Below, one piece after another: positions 13,930-27,109 of a DNA stretch of 64,000 nucleotides. The first letter of the stretch is position 1; each line of letters starts with the position of its first letter. Source of the DNA: Spodoptera frugiperda (taxonomy: Eukaryota; Arthropoda; Insecta; Lepidoptera; Noctuidae); contig NC_064237.1 of NCBI RefSeq assembly GCF_023101765.2, positions 10,646,199-10,710,198 of the forward strand, read 5' to 3'. The notes beneath the pieces were generated by a model, which was given only the letters and a program-made list of their open reading frames with translations, had not been told where the DNA came from and did not search any database. A program made the position numbers and the translations under genes.

Positions 13930-14212
13930 GGTAGGGCTTCGAAACAAGCGGATATTGAACACAAGTATTGTACAGTTTAGGTCATTAACCTCTACTTATT
14001 AAGATGTAAGTTAAGTTTTAAAGGTTTTGTCGTTAAAGTACATGTTTTGTAAGTTAGAGTTAAGTTAAGGATAAGTTAGTTACCGCACCCATTGGCTTGC
14101 GGTAATGATGTCGTTAACATTGTAATGTTAAGAGGATGGAGTTGTGATGTTAATTATTGTGCTTATAATTATTATTATGTGGTCTGTACTTATTTGCTAC
14201 ATACTATAAAGT

Positions 14213-14395
14213 GTACTAGCTTCTGCAAGCGGCTTCGCCCGCGTTCTGACGGGATAAAAAGTCCTATCACCCAAGTCAGCTCATATCCTGTCTGTATACC
14301 AAATTTCATTAAAATCCGTTCAGAAGTTTCAACGTGATCGACGAGCAAACATCGAAACAAACAAACTTTCACATTTATAATGTAATTTAGTGTAA
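14213..14395 (+). repeat. Non-LTR-like 3' fragment, family E
   Basis: Starts ACTAGCTTCTGCAAGCGGCT, then CGCCCGCGTTCTGACGGG, then ACCAAATTTCATTAAAATCC and a CAAACAAACTTTCACATTTA tail. This arrangement recurs at 18.1, 44.9 and 61.2-62.6 kb. It looks like the 3' end of a LINE or a SINE that shares it; the parent is not certain. Confidence 0.65.
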
Positions 14396-17300
14396 TACAT
14401 AATTATGTTGTTCCATATGGTGGTAAGTAGGAGCAACAGTAGAGTTATTTATGTAAGCAGTTGCAGTCATTTTTATCAAGATATTAGTTGCATATCAATA
14501 CACTGTATAATGGACACCGATTATGGATTCCGTTCATTATTCCGTGCAAATACGTATATTTATTATCTAAAAATTTTAATTCTCAGTAATATCTTGCACG
14601 ACCCGCGAATAGAATTCATAGGATATATTATTTTTTCCTCGAAAGTCGTGTTTGTGACTATGCAATCTGCTGGAATTTTTTGATGTTCTTGAATTACGAG
14701 CTAAAAACTGAGTGCTACATGTTTTTTTAGAAGAGGAAAGAGGTATGTAAGATTCGTAGTAATTGGCGTTGCACTGCCTCTGCCTACTTTAATAGGAGAC
14801 AGGCGTGAAGTTATGTACCTATATACATGTATAGTTTTGCATTGTACAAGTCTAGACACGACCGAAAATGTAACAGAAACATAAATAATGGCCACAGGCA
14901 AGTTCTCGTTGCGTTTAATGAAGATAACACTATCATTAAGAACGGATGCAGCGTTCCGAATGGATCTCTTTGATAACCCCTCGCGAGATGTCGAATACGA
15001 AATTACGATAACTTGGCAGTAACCAACAGCTCCTTTGACATCGATGCGCCCGCACATGGCTAGTTTATGCAGCTGTGCACCAGAAGGATCTATTCTGTAA
15101 CTATAATGGATAGAGACAGTATTGACTTATAGTTCTCTAATTGAACTAAACCATAATTAATGTTATAAATGTGAAAACTTGCTTTTTCACGCAAAAGGTG
15201 CTAACGAATCTGGATCGGTAGTAGATTATTGTCTGGAATAACTTAGGTACGCGGTTATGGACGATTACGCGGGCCAAATCGCCGGGCAGGGTAGTGAAAA
15301 TGTTTTTTTATAAATGTTGCCTTACTCTAGGATTTTCTCCCGTGTCGTGAGTGCTTTTATAAAAATACAAGTTCACATATACATGACACTTAGACAGGGA
15401 ACAATTATTTGTGGATCCACATAATAGAGTTGCTCGGTGCAGGAATCCGAATCGCTACACATTACGCGGCAGCCAGGCAACGCAATAACCTTGTATTCTC
15501 ATTATAGGTAATGATTTCTGTATCAATAATGGTATTAGAAGTTTTACTAATAGGGTCTTGGAGAGACTGATTCTTGGGGAAGATTTTAGTATAAATTACC
15601 ACTACAAAGCGGTCGGTAAGGTGGAGTAAAGAAATCCATATACTCTCTATCTTATTTACACCATAAAACAAAACTGTTGTACAATATAACTGACTGCTAC
15701 ACTCTCCAACACAGTCATCCCGACAAATTTAATTGGACAATAAAACAGAGTTCGTAATGATTTGTGCATCGTTTTGATAACAGCATGTTAATTATTATTC
15801 ATGTTCATTGAATACAGCTGTGTGATATCCGTTATCAGTCCATTCAGTTGCACCGACCTATATAAATATAATAATGGCCGATCGCGTAAACAATCTTTTG
15901 AGATTAGATGCTGTGTGGTGGTGAATTTATGAATTGGACGCGAATTTTGAGATACGTATAGCTACATGTGTGCTTAATAATTTGTTAAACACATACGGTA
16001 CTTATATACCTAGTGCAATGGTGATATATTATGCATGTATTATACATATAAACCTTCCTCTTGAATCACTCTATCGTTTAAAAAAATCAATTGCGTAGTG
16101 TTAAAGATTTAAGCATACAAAGGGACAGAGAAAGCGACTTGTTTAAATAGTTTCTTACTTTTCTAGTTTTTGTAGAAAATCAACTTGATAAATCTAAAGA
16201 TAAGGATGGCGCCTCTATATTGACTGCATTAAAATTTCCTTCTCGTTGCTATGAAAAAAATAGTATAAAATAAAAATAAAAAGAAAAATGAAGTCGACTA
16301 AAAACATAACACTTTTTCTTCATTACCGATTAAAAACCAGTAAAATCGCACCCGCAATCCAGTTTACACACTCGAAATAATTACAAACCAATTTCGAGAC
16401 CAAGCAATGTTCGCAATAATGTAAATTAAAAGTGTTTGTACATCATACACAATTACCACTACCTGCCAATTAGCTTTTAAAAGCAAAAACAACAGCAAAA
16501 AAGTTGATTAGCAAACAAAAAGACGTAAAGAAACCTGTATATTTTCATTACCAGCCGTCCGAAGTGTTAAATAATGAAATAATTTCATTCTATAAGCCAG
16601 TTTAAAACACGATGCCCTTTACAAGAAAAAAGAATCGTCAATACGATTAATTAACGCCAAAATATTACTTGATTGCGTTCTCGAATAAATGTTAACACAC
16701 GCACAATTTTTATTAATCGAATGCAATTTGTTATTGATGAGAGAAAGACAGCTATATCAACTTTTCATACACAAGAAAGAGAAGTAAGAAAACCTTTAAA
16801 CATTATCAGGAACTAAGGAGCGATGTATAAAGTATTTTAAATAAAAAGAGACAGGTGTATATTACCAGGGGTGTTAGAAAAGGAAGAAAGTAATAAAAGA
16901 TGGGTGCGAACGAGAGAAATTTGCATTTAATCTTGATACATCATGCTGTTAATTGAGAGGAGTGCGAATGTTTTGCATGCACGCGTTAATTAACTACTGA
17001 TTAATGATATCTTGCTACTGTCCATTTTATTTTGTCGATACAATCTTATGAAATATTTATCAAGGGGCGAATGTGAAGTAAAAGAGGAATAGGTAACATA
17101 TTAAGGTCTTTTCTTACATCAGTTATTGTCTAAAGATATTAAGCTCATTTTAAATGTCACCGAAGTCGTATTTATCATTGTATTACAAACATGAGTGGGT
17201 TAAACCAATTTATTTCTCGATATTTTCATTTATTTGCTATCACTCTGTAGTGTGCCGAACCTGTAAATGTACTTTTCTAAATATGGTAGCGTGGGCGGAG

Positions 17301-18086
17301 CTCTTACATGAAATAAATGGCTCATTTCAGAATGATTCTTAAGTATAGAAAGTCAATGTGACTCAGGAAACACAACGCAAGGGTCAAACAAACAAACTTT
17401 CACAGTCATTTTCATCGGCCTCGGAAAAACTTATAGCTACCATAGTTTGTTTCAACACCAACCAAGTTGATTTAAGTCAGTTGCATGCGCAACACTAAAC
17501 TTAATATAAAAGCGTTGTGCTGACCTTTTAGGACAAAAATGATTTGGCAAGCGATTTGAGTAAGTTACAGTGAGTGTATGAATTGTTTAACTATAAATTA
17601 TTACAATGACATCTAATTTTAGAATTCTTATCATTATCGTGATAGTCTAACTTCCGATGCACCAAATAAATGTTACAACAAAATTAGAACAAAGATAAAC
17701 AAAAGCTATTTGAATATAGAGCAGTGCACTATCGTGTTCTATTTAATATTGTTGACATTCAACATCAAGAACAGCTGGTTGTTGAAAATGATTATTTTTT
17801 GATGAGATGAGCATGATACTGTTTTTAGTCAGCTCATATTGTCTTGTATGTTTCACGATAACTATAAAAATATAAGAAAGCCATACATTATTCGCTACTA
17901 GACTAAAGCTAATATTACTAAAAATTCAAATAACTATAAATCGAGTAATATTTTATTTTCCACGTATCAAGATGTAATATAATCAGAGATCAATCGACCA
18001 ACAAAACATATAGAATCAGATCACATAATAAAACCAACTTTAATTAACATAACAACATATAGATTACATTCATAGCTTCCGTTCCA
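14396..18086. other. Gene-poor interval, 14.4-18.1 kb
   Basis: AT-rich. A 118-codon minus-strand frame (15057-14701) is partly a common moth repeat at its 3' end (about 14,735-14,825). A 44-codon plus-strand frame (14888-15022) overlaps it. Neither is recognised. SINE B lies at 15.3 kb. The stretch 15,500-18,080 shows nothing further. Confidence 0.4.
15315..15480 (-). repeat. tRNA-derived SINE family B
   Basis: Minus-strand order: TGCCGCG..GTGTAGCGATTCGGATTCC (degenerate B box), a GAGCAACTC block, a CATGTATATGTGAACTTGTA block and a GACACGGGAGAAAATCC block. The same order occurs at 30.2, 35.0 and 51.2 kb. Confidence 0.75.
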
Positions 18087-18139
18087 ATGACTTGTGTCGA
18101 ATCACTGCCCTCTGTTTGCTTGCCTGTATGTATGTATGC

Positions 18140-18510
18140 ATGTCTGTATATACAAGCTTATGCCCGCGACTACCCACGCTCTTTTAAAAAATTGGGAGTA
18201 GATTTCCAAAAAATATTGTTGCACAATTTTTTTTATTGCTCATTATTACAAATAGTACACATACCAATTTTTGCTTTCTAAGTACCTTGAAAATTGCGAA
18301 ATGTTCCATACAAAATTCCATCCCCTATTTTAGGAAAGTGGGGAGGATTAGAAAGAGACACAATACTTTGTGTCTCTTTCTATAGCCTATATCGCTCACC
18401 ATCCTTTCAAATATCTCCACTTAAAAATCACGTTAAGTCGTGGCACCGTTTTGCGCGTAAAAGCGGACAAATAAACAAACAAACACTTCTAACTACTAAT
18501 TTATAATATT
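18140..18510 (+). repeat. Family E fragment containing a hairpin
   Basis: Begins GCTTATGCCCGCGACTACCC and ends GGCACCGTTTTGCGCGTAAA followed by an ACAAACAAACA tail. At 18,349-18,382 a 15-bp perfect inverted repeat (GAAAGAGACACAA and its complement) encloses four bases. Confidence 0.6.
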
Positions 18511-18844
18511 AGTATGTATACAACTAACATTAGAACACAATGGCGGTTTGTTTTGATCGCTTTATCACCTAGTGCTAATGTTTATTGCAAACTAAGTTAT
18601 TGCTTGAAGAATAATTCGATGTTATCTCAGACATTTATGTTGATATAAGACTGGAATGTTTTCAATGAATCTGTTTGGTCAATGAATTTGTAGAATTGAA
18701 TGAATTGGTAAGGCTGATAATGTATAGTAATATTTTATCAAAATTAATGGATCATAGCAATCTGACATTGGATTATGGGCCTACTTTACACTAAAAGGTT
18801 TGCGCTGATTTCAGATTGGCGATCCGTGCGTGCGGCGCGTCGGG

Positions 18845-19003
18845 TTTTGCGCGCGCCCAAGGAGCCATCAGACCACCACAGAGCTGCGGACTACCTAGCG
18901 GGTTTACCGGGGCTCCGGCTCGAAAACAGGAAAAGGAATGGGGAGGACTGTAAGAGACTGACACTCCCTCTCGCCTCTCCCAAGGTGGGAGAAGACATTG
19001 ATC
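18845..19003 (+). repeat. Family C retroposon, 3'-truncated
   Basis: Shows GAGCTGCGGACTACCTAGCG, GGGGCTCCGGCTCGAAAAC and GAGACTGACACTCCCTCTCG but no A-tail and no visible duplication. A GC-rich lead (about 18,845-18,880) precedes the usual start. The 146-codon frame running through it is repeat-derived, not a gene. Confidence 0.7.
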
Positions 19004-19625
19004 TTTCTAAAAGCGTCAGAGAATCATGTTTATCAGAAAATGTTACCTCAACTCTCTTAAATACGTATATTAAACTATCACCTATTTGTATTCTTAGTAT
19101 AACGTTTCTTAAAATGTTTTTTTTAGGATTTTGGGTAAGTGGGACAGCATTTATCGGAATTTTCCTTTTTATTTTTAAATTAAATTCTAAATCGCTCTAT
19201 CTATTCGGCAGTTGAATATAGATTGCCATTTTTTTAACAAAAAGCAACCAGACCTGATACATTTACAATTAATTAAATAAATAATTTCTATTCCTTTTTC
19301 CTTAAACATCTCATCTACGTCGGAATGACAGAGGTATGCAATCACTCGTCCTAACAGGACGCCTCATTTGACACGCACCAAATAGGTTTTGAATCAATTT
19401 GTAGAATTGTGAAGATATCGTTTTATTGTGGCGATGGGTAACCATGATTCTTGGTTTCATTTAAAGAAAAATATTAGCAATTAATTTATAATGATAGACG
19501 GTAAAAGAAATAAGTAAAAAATGCTGATTTTTTGAGTTAGATGTGATATAAAATATTTTTTCCTAATTATTATATTTCTCACAAAAATCTACTACGTATT
19601 TTCCGATTACCAGTAGTACTTTTTA

Positions 19626-19775
19626 TGTTATAAGCCGGTAAACGAGCAGACTGATTGCCTGATGGTAAGCAATCGCCGCCGTCACCCAAGGATACCCGAA
19701 ACTCCAGACGCGTTATGGGGAATGGGAAAATTGGTAGTGGGGATATTTGGGCCTCTGCTAACCTCACTGTTTCCA
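19626..19775 (+). repeat. Family D repeat
   Basis: Reads CGGTAAACGAGCAGACTGAT, CTGATGGTAAGCAATCGCCG, then a GGGAATGGGAAAATTGG tail shared with the 20.6-kb copy. Confidence 0.75.
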
Positions 19776-20587
19776 ATGTATCATTTCCATCATATCAGAT
19801 AAAACACATCCGTCGTAGAACATAAGCTTCATCCGATGACCATTCCCGCTTACGATTATGATAATACGCAGTCATACATTACACATCCAAGCCACAATAC
19901 AGGCTCACATTAATATCTTTCAACACGTATGTTAATACAAAATTAATTTGTCAAATAATCCCAGCAATAGAAAACAAGAAAAACACTAAAATATGTTTAT
20001 CACACCGCATAACAACCAAAAAAACCGGTAAATATTTAAAACCGACAAAAGATATCCGAAAATGTACTTAAGAAATCAAAAGATAGATATAATCGTTCCA
20101 ATTTATAAATCACCACAATTAATCACCGAAATCCTGCGCAGGTGTGAAGTTAATAATTTAAATCCTTGTATACATGGTGTTCCTACAATCGAGGACGTCG
20201 GCGGCCCCATGGGGTGCGCAGGATCACTCGCAACGGGGCATCGACTCTTGCGCACATTAATTAATAGTTTTCAACACAATAACACCCAATGCCGTCGTGC
20301 TAAATACATGGAATTGATACCCCTCAGGGAGCCTGTAACGACCTTAATTGAACACGAATGATTATATTTTTTTCATTAATAAGATTTTTTGTGATTGACA
20401 TTTTTGAAATGATTACGTTGATGCTAGTGAGTAGTGGGCTGTTTGTTGTGAAGGTATCGGGGCTACTGGCAATTTAGAAGTAGATTACGACTTATTACAG
20501 TTTGGTAACAAGTAAATAATGATCTTTTTCTATTGCTTGCGATAAAAAACAGCTTTGGTAATCCAGAAAATGATGAAAGGATATTTT

Positions 20588-20870
20588 TTTATAAGCCTGT
20601 AAACAAGCTGACGGATCACCTGATGGTAAGCAATCGCCGCTGCCCATGGATACCAGAACATTGCAAGTGCATTGCCGGCCTTTGTTGGTTAGGAATTTAA
20701 GGGTTATTGGGGAATCGGGGATTGGGAAGAGGGGTAATTGGGCCTCCGGTAACCTCATTCACACAACGAAATACAACGCAAGTGTTATTTCACGTCGGTT
20801 TTCTGTGAGGCCCTGGTATTACTGCGGTCGAGCCGACTCATCCATACCGAAACATGGCTCTCCCACACTT
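20588..20870 (+). repeat. Family D repeat, long copy
   Basis: Begins GCCTGTAAACAAGCTGACGG, carries GATGGTAAGCAATCGCCGC and GCATTGCCGGCC, then runs on through GGGAATCGGGGATTGGG. The sequence past 20,775 (GAGGCCCTGGTATTACTGCG and after) may also belong to the family. This copy shows the family extends well beyond its usual 100-bp core. Confidence 0.7.
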
Positions 20871-23679
20871 ACAATATGTTTCATTCCAACTTTTATTAGT
20901 TTCGCTACCCAAATAGCTAATGTCCAAACGTGAAGCAGTCTTCGTAAGTTTTCCTTACATTAAAGAATCTTTGAAATGCACTGAAAAACCGAGAACACCT
21001 GCCGCCTTCAATTTATCGAAAAAACATATAGCAACAAAAGTCCACGATCTCCAGTGGTTATGTAGCACAGAATTCAATAGAAGCGAACAAGTATCGTGAG
21101 CTTGCAATGCACCTGACCCAGCCATCAAGGAAATTCTATCAACGATTTCTTCAAATCGAAGGAATGCGCGTAACCAATCGGACGATGCTTCTATCGACAT
21201 CGATACCATAAAAAATCGACGGAAATGATCGAACCACGACAAATGCGAATGCCCCTCGAAATTGAATAAGTCGATACGATATCACCAAAGTTAGAATTGA
21301 AAGACGATTGACTGAGAAAAAATACGATCGATTTACTGCTTCGGTTGGTTTGTTTGTGATGTTGTCTGTCGATAGTCGATAATTTTGATGTTAGTAAGTA
21401 TGTTCATCTATAATTAAATTTAAACTATATTTTGTAACGTATATTACTGACAGCATAGAGATACTCTGCAGTTTCTACCTGACCAGTATTATCAAACAGT
21501 TTCAAATGATAGGTTTGTGTTGTTATCTTCCTACTATCATATCTTTACAATACCGTATTAGCTTAGTCTGGTATTTGTTTTAGATTTAGTTTTATCATGA
21601 TTATAGACAAAACATTAATTTGGTACTGTCGTTTACTTTTTCTGCGATTCAATCTAGTCTGAGCTACCAATATGTAAGCAACACGCACCTTTTCATCGAT
21701 ATCGATCAATACCGCTGATCCAGCAGCAGACAGCATTGCGTTCGATTGAGAATGACATTTGGAAACGGTAGCCACAGTCGCAGCGGGGGGCGGTGCCTCG
21801 TTCGCCATCTTTATTTTTATTATTTTTTTAGCCCTTGTTTATCCAGTCCGGGGCGTCGCGGCTCACTGGCCGGAGCAATCAATAAAATGCTGTGACCGTA
21901 AAACCACGCCGGAATTAAATACAACGCAGCGTCCATTGTAGCCAGGTAACACCCGTCACGCAACCGCGCACCACTGATGTAATTAAAAAAATTGAAATAA
22001 AAACGTCTACTATTACCTATCTTGAAATTCCAAGTGGGTGCAGTCACCTTAATTTACACTCCATAATTTATGTGATTACTACGAATGAATGATTTTCGCT
22101 CAAAGTAAGGGGTCTGGTTTGTAAATACACCTAATCCGCAAAAGAACAATCCAATTCGCCTTATTTGAAGTCGCACCCGGGGGACGGCGCTCAAAAAACG
22201 CCTAATAGAGAATTATAACAAACACCGGCCGCCGGTGGCAATTTCACACTTTATTAATGCAAGTATTACGGCTAATTCCATCGGTTGACACGTGCCGAAT
22301 TTGCTGTTCCCATAAAACCTCGGCCTCCCCTCGCGCTCCAGCGAAAAATACAAAAACACCCATTCAACTTTCTGTCTTACGCTTATACATGTAGATATTA
22401 CGTTCGCATGTTAACAAATAACAGAAAAAAAAACATGTCCCCCGAACAGAAATATGCATTTTAATTCAAAGTATTAAGGAACAAAGTGGCCTGCAGATTA
22501 ACGAGGTACACTTTTGCACAAAATCGTTTTCGGTTCCCTCCAATTTTTGACAGCTAGGCGATGGCGACTCATAGATAAAGTTGGGCGCACAGATTCCGCG
22601 GACCATAGATCACAGAGTAATGCGGTCACGCTCTATGGTATTAAGTGTCAGTTATCGTCTCCACGGGGCTTAGTGTGCAGGAGTATAATACATTTTTATG
22701 TTTGTACGCTCCCCTTGTTGGAATAACAACATGAAGTGAGGTTTACTCGGATTGAATACGGCATTATAATGAAATGATTCATATTTAAGTGAGTTCTCCC
22801 CTTCGCCTGTTGTAATTTGATGGTGTCAGGGATCGGAAGCAATGTTTCTTATTAAAGTGGTGTTATGACTGTCGTTTTTATTGTTATATGTGTTCTTTCT
22901 CGTGTAATGTCCTTGTGGCGTTTTTTAATGATTGTTAATACAATTAATGGAATGACACCTGATTTAAAACAAGTGCTATGTTAGAACAGAGCGTAGCATT
23001 TTTTTGCGCGACACGTTTAGGTAGCAAAAATTCTCAATACCTATTGGTCACGGCTTCACAATTGCGATACTTTAATAGCCTCGCTTTAAATTAATTGTGA
23101 CAGACAAAAAAAGTATAAAACTGAAAATGAAAAAAGTAAAACTAAATTGATTTCTACGTTTGTTGCTTTTGGCATGAGCTGTTCTGCGGTAAACAGTAAC
23201 TTGAGACTTAGTGTGTGAGTTTCCCAGACTGGGAATAATCCTGGATGAGCCGATGTCATAGATAATGCGATAACCGTCCGGTAATAGTCCAAATATCTGG
23301 GTAATGTGTATGTAATGGGGAGTCGCGTGGCGGTCGCGTGCTGTTTGCGCCGAGGGAAGAACCAGGCTTAGCACTTTCGCCGGCGCCTGTACAAGCTCCC
23401 TTTTAATTACTGATTGATCCAAAAGATAGGTTTGTTGGTATCAGATAGTCGTAAATTAGACAAAAGGATTAGCAACACAGCTTGCATAATGGTATAAAGT
23501 ATTATTAGTGATTTGTTACTGTTGATCAAGTTTTTGTTGTGCCATGATTTGTCGTTTTTATTGTTACTTGTTAGTGCTGATAGCTGTTTGTTTGTCACTA
23601 TTTGGTTATTATGTAAGTTTCTACTACAAAGTATTACTGCCTTCAACATAAAGTTTTTTTAAACATAACATCACACATC

Positions 23680-23815
23680 ATCAGCCTATAAGTGGCCACA
23701 GTTGGCCCAGGTTTCCTTACGATACTTTCCTTCACCGTTTGATAATTGTGTCTCAGTCTTAGAAAGTACATATAACTCGAAAAACGTCACATTAGTACTT
23801 GCCCATGGTCTTTCA
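23680..23815 (-). repeat. Dispersed repeat, family H (partner at 29.2 kb)
   Basis: CATCAGCCTATAAGTGGCCAC, CAGGTTTCCT, and GAAAGTACATATAACTCG followed by GTCACATTAGTACTT recur in the same order at 29.2-29.5 kb. Family identity is not certain; orientation is assigned from the tRNA-like box in the other copy. Confidence 0.6.
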
Positions 23816-24319
23816 TTCTCTCAAAGGATAGATAGAATTGCATACATACAATGTTCCGCTCGCTTTTCAGTCAATTATGTTACGATTACGAATTACCATA
23901 TACAGAAATGTTTAAAACTAACAAATCCAATATCCACAACACACAAAAACACCTCTGAATTCGAAATCATTCAATCAAATCTAACCTGAAAAAAGGACAT
24001 ATCAAATAGATGGACACACATACCACACATATATAGGTACAGTTGTATGTATATATAGTTGGTATATAGTAAACTAAAGTGTTAGAGGTTGACAGCGGTG
24101 GGTAGTTGTATCAAACAGATACAGATTGGACCCAATGTTGATAGTCCATGACTAGACGAAATAGGGGGATGATGTATGTGAGAGTGTTCAGGTATTGTTA
24201 ACATATTTAAGTAGACCATCATTTAACTAACATATTATAAAAACAGATGAAAATGCTAGGTGGTGCCGGTCGAGTAGATTACATTTGATTTTGTAACCAA
24301 CTCTATTCTTTGAGTGCCA

Positions 24320-24472
24320 GAGCTGCGGACGAACTAGTGGTATTACCGTGGCTCCGGCTCGAAAGGCAGGAGTAGGAACGGGGTGGTTTTTAGTAAGTAA
24401 AAGTCTGACACTCCCTCTCACCTCACCCAAGGCGGGAGAAGAAATTGGATGATTTTCCCCGCTTAAAAAAAA
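24320..24472 (+). repeat. Family C retroposon
   Basis: Starts GAGCTGCGGACGAACTAGTG, has GTGGCTCCGGCTCGAAAGGC and AGTCTGACACTCCCTCTCAC, and ends in a short A run. No matching flanks were seen. Confidence 0.78.
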
Positions 24473-24664
24473 TTTTCGAGTCGACTGAGGAACAACACAT
24501 TTGATGGAGAACGGGCAGCATCGCTCTCGGATAAACCTGAACATTTAAAATGCTGTCTTCAACTCCTTAATCAAGCACAGAGTATAATAAACCACTCATA
24601 TGTAGAAATATCTTATGTAGAAAATGCCCTCTTAAACCCAGCAGTCGACTATCACTGTGTAGTG

Positions 24665-24780
24665 TTAGAGTTTCTTGCTCGTTCTTCTCCATTCGAAGTT
24701 ACACTTTGGAACGAGCACCTAGCTTCACTGACAGACTGATGGACAATTCAATTTGACGTTTCAAAAGTGCCTAATTTAGG
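24665..24780 (+). repeat. Dispersed repeat, family G
   Basis: Second copy of the element at 12.4 kb, with TTGCTCGTTCTTCTCCATTC, ACACTTTGGAACGAGCACC and TTTGACGTTTCAAAAGTGCC. Confidence 0.62.
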
Positions 24781-25849
24781 TTTAATTTAAATAAATGCTT
24801 TGACTTTGAGTGGGCTGTTCATGTTTCTGTAAAATAATGATATAAGATATCACTCTTTTTGTTTATTAGCCAGAAGGAATAGAATACTTCCTTCAATACA
24901 AATGAGTATGAGAGCAAATAAATAGCAAGTTCTTGCATAAAACCAACTTGGAATCGATATAGACGGATCGGTTTAGTAAAACGCGAGCGATGTAAGCGAA
25001 ACGTGGGCCGATACAGTTTTATGAGCCATGCGCCGTATGTTAGCTGAGCCAGGCTACATTTGTAGCAGGTTTAGATTAGGAGACACATACTTGTTTGGTC
25101 AAACAAAATAGATTTGTAGAGCGAATTACTTATTTGTTTTTATAGTTTAATAAGTTTTAAGTTGATTACACCTAAAATAAATGAATTAATTGTTTTGTTT
25201 AAGGTCAAGAGATAGTGACTATATGAGTCACTAATAGGTAAGTATATCATTTATCGAAAGACTAGAGAAAAGACGAAAAAATATTTACTTATAGGAGAAT
25301 AGAAGACGACCTTATTGCTGCACAGAGTTGCACACTGCCAATCATGATTTGATTTCTTTGTTTAGTTAAGCCAGTAACTTACGCAGTTAATACTTGCTTA
25401 GTAAAACAACTTCTACACAACTAGGCACCCCACCTACACACAATATTCATTATGCATTCCATAAAAAATAATAGCTGCATTTGTGCGGATGCAATAAAAA
25501 TGAACAAAATGCTTGATATAATATCGGGGAGCCGCGGGCGATGAAATATAAATAAAACGCTATGGGAGAGGAAAACGAAAAGCCTCTTAGTTCCGCCCCG
25601 CCCTCTACTGGGATTTACTAACAAACTAACAACGCCTGTGAGATTTTCAAAACGGAAAATGTTTGCAAGAATGTATGAAGATAATACAAATATGTATTCT
25701 TTATATGATTTATTTATTAGTAAATAAATAAATTATATAAAGAATACGTAGACTTTTATTCACATAATAACACTTTCTTTTCTCCATTCCAAAAACCACA
25801 CACATCTAACCTAATTTTTTCAAACACATATTTTTTCTGCACAGATAAA

Positions 25850-26000
25850 ATACGGCCACTGGCAACTGGCAACAAATGACGGCGGGCGCGGGCCGCGAAT
25901 CGGCCATGGCGGCCATTTTTCTTCATTTCGCGCGCTTTCCCGGCAATATATTATTATTTTTTACACTTCTCCGTCGCTGCGCTTGTAAGGCGGCGCACTC
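25850..26000. promoter_or_regulatory. GC island with clustered GCCAT motifs (candidate Polycomb-type or enhancer element)
   Basis: At 25,903-25,916 GCCAT, ATGGC and GCCAT occur within 14 bases. GCCAT is the core of the Pho/YY1 site used in fly Polycomb response elements. It lies about 13 kb upstream of a homeobox gene. No GAGA motif was noticed. The function is inference only. Confidence 0.2.
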
Positions 26001-27109
26001 ACGATCTGAATACCAATTGAACTACGTAACCAGTATGTATGTACTCGCATAAAGGGTTGAAAGGATTTTATAAGCTCAACGGGGCTTAGATAAAATGGGA
26101 GATTTACTTACTGGGGCCAAAGATAAATGCATGCTACGATAGTTGTTGGAACAAAAGATTTGATGAAATTGGATCTTCTCTTTAAGAAGCGATGGATGTT
26201 TCTGTTTCAGATTTCAGTGAAGATTGTGAACAAACATGTGAGATTTAATTTGCAACATTTAATGAACACTTTACCACTGTCTAATATGTATTTTTAATTA
26301 TCATCACGCATGAAACTAAATCAATAAATTCATACCTTCTTCAGATGCTTAAAAACTGATAAGCCTGCTCCTGTTACCGCACCGCGTTTCATATCTGTTA
26401 AAAGGCCATAAAAAAAACATTTGTTAAGATGCAATAAATAGATTTAATAATGTACCATTTTTAATTTGAAGAGGACAATAACAAATGTCATCGTAACCCT
26501 TGACTTACAACGCCGGGTCCGTCCGACCCCAGGCCCCCACCGCGGTAGGGACCGAGTATTTTGCCAGATGTGACAATTACAACAAAAGTCGGTTTCGATT
26601 GCGGCTGAATGCGAAGAGATAATCTTTTAAACGGTACACTATTGAAATTTCGTTCAACGACCCCCATTTATTTACATTCCATCGAAGCTTTGGTTAGGAG
26701 TTTGTTGAATAGAGACTACAAAAAGCAGCAATGTATTAGTTTTGGTGTTAATAAATATGATGTGATGAATGTGGTTGAAAAGAGATAGCTGATAAGAATA
26801 ATTGAAACATGTGTTACGGTGTCGCGAGGACAGACGAACCATTGTTTATGGTTCTTTTAGCGGTTACCGAAATGCGTTATCTAAATCTTTATTTAGCGTA
26901 ATAAAAGCTGTTAACCCGACACCTGTCACTCATGCTATTCGGGTATTTGGTTAACAAAATGTAGGCTTATGAAGTTACACTGTATTATCATGACAATAAA
27001 TTGTACTAATAATGTTTCCTCGATAGAATTTAGTGTTCCATATTTGCAGTTTTTGGGAAATATAATATACTAAGTTTTTAATATTCTTTACTCGTAATCA
27101 ACAGTACCG

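Larger units (their letters stand above)
19004..27109. other. Gene-poor interval, 19.0-27.1 kb
   Basis: Family D copies at 19.6 and 20.6 kb, family C at 24.3 kb and family G at 24.7 kb. Non-repeat GC-richer patches lie at about 21,700-21,980, 22,150-22,340, 23,220-23,400, 25,440-25,620, 25,850-26,000 and 26,500-26,660. They are candidates for conserved non-coding elements. A 95-codon minus frame (21242-20955) is not recognised. Confidence 0.4.

Noticed and set aside
18349..18382. Transcription terminator or regulatory hairpin
   Set aside because: It sits inside a family E repeat in a eukaryotic genome; more likely part of the repeat.
18775..19215. 146-codon plus frame
   Set aside because: Its central part is the family C retroposon and the rest is AT-rich sequence read through by chance.
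20955..21242. 95-codon minus frame as a gene
   Set aside because: No domain, no recognisable splice context and no resemblance to a known family. Left as unrecognised.
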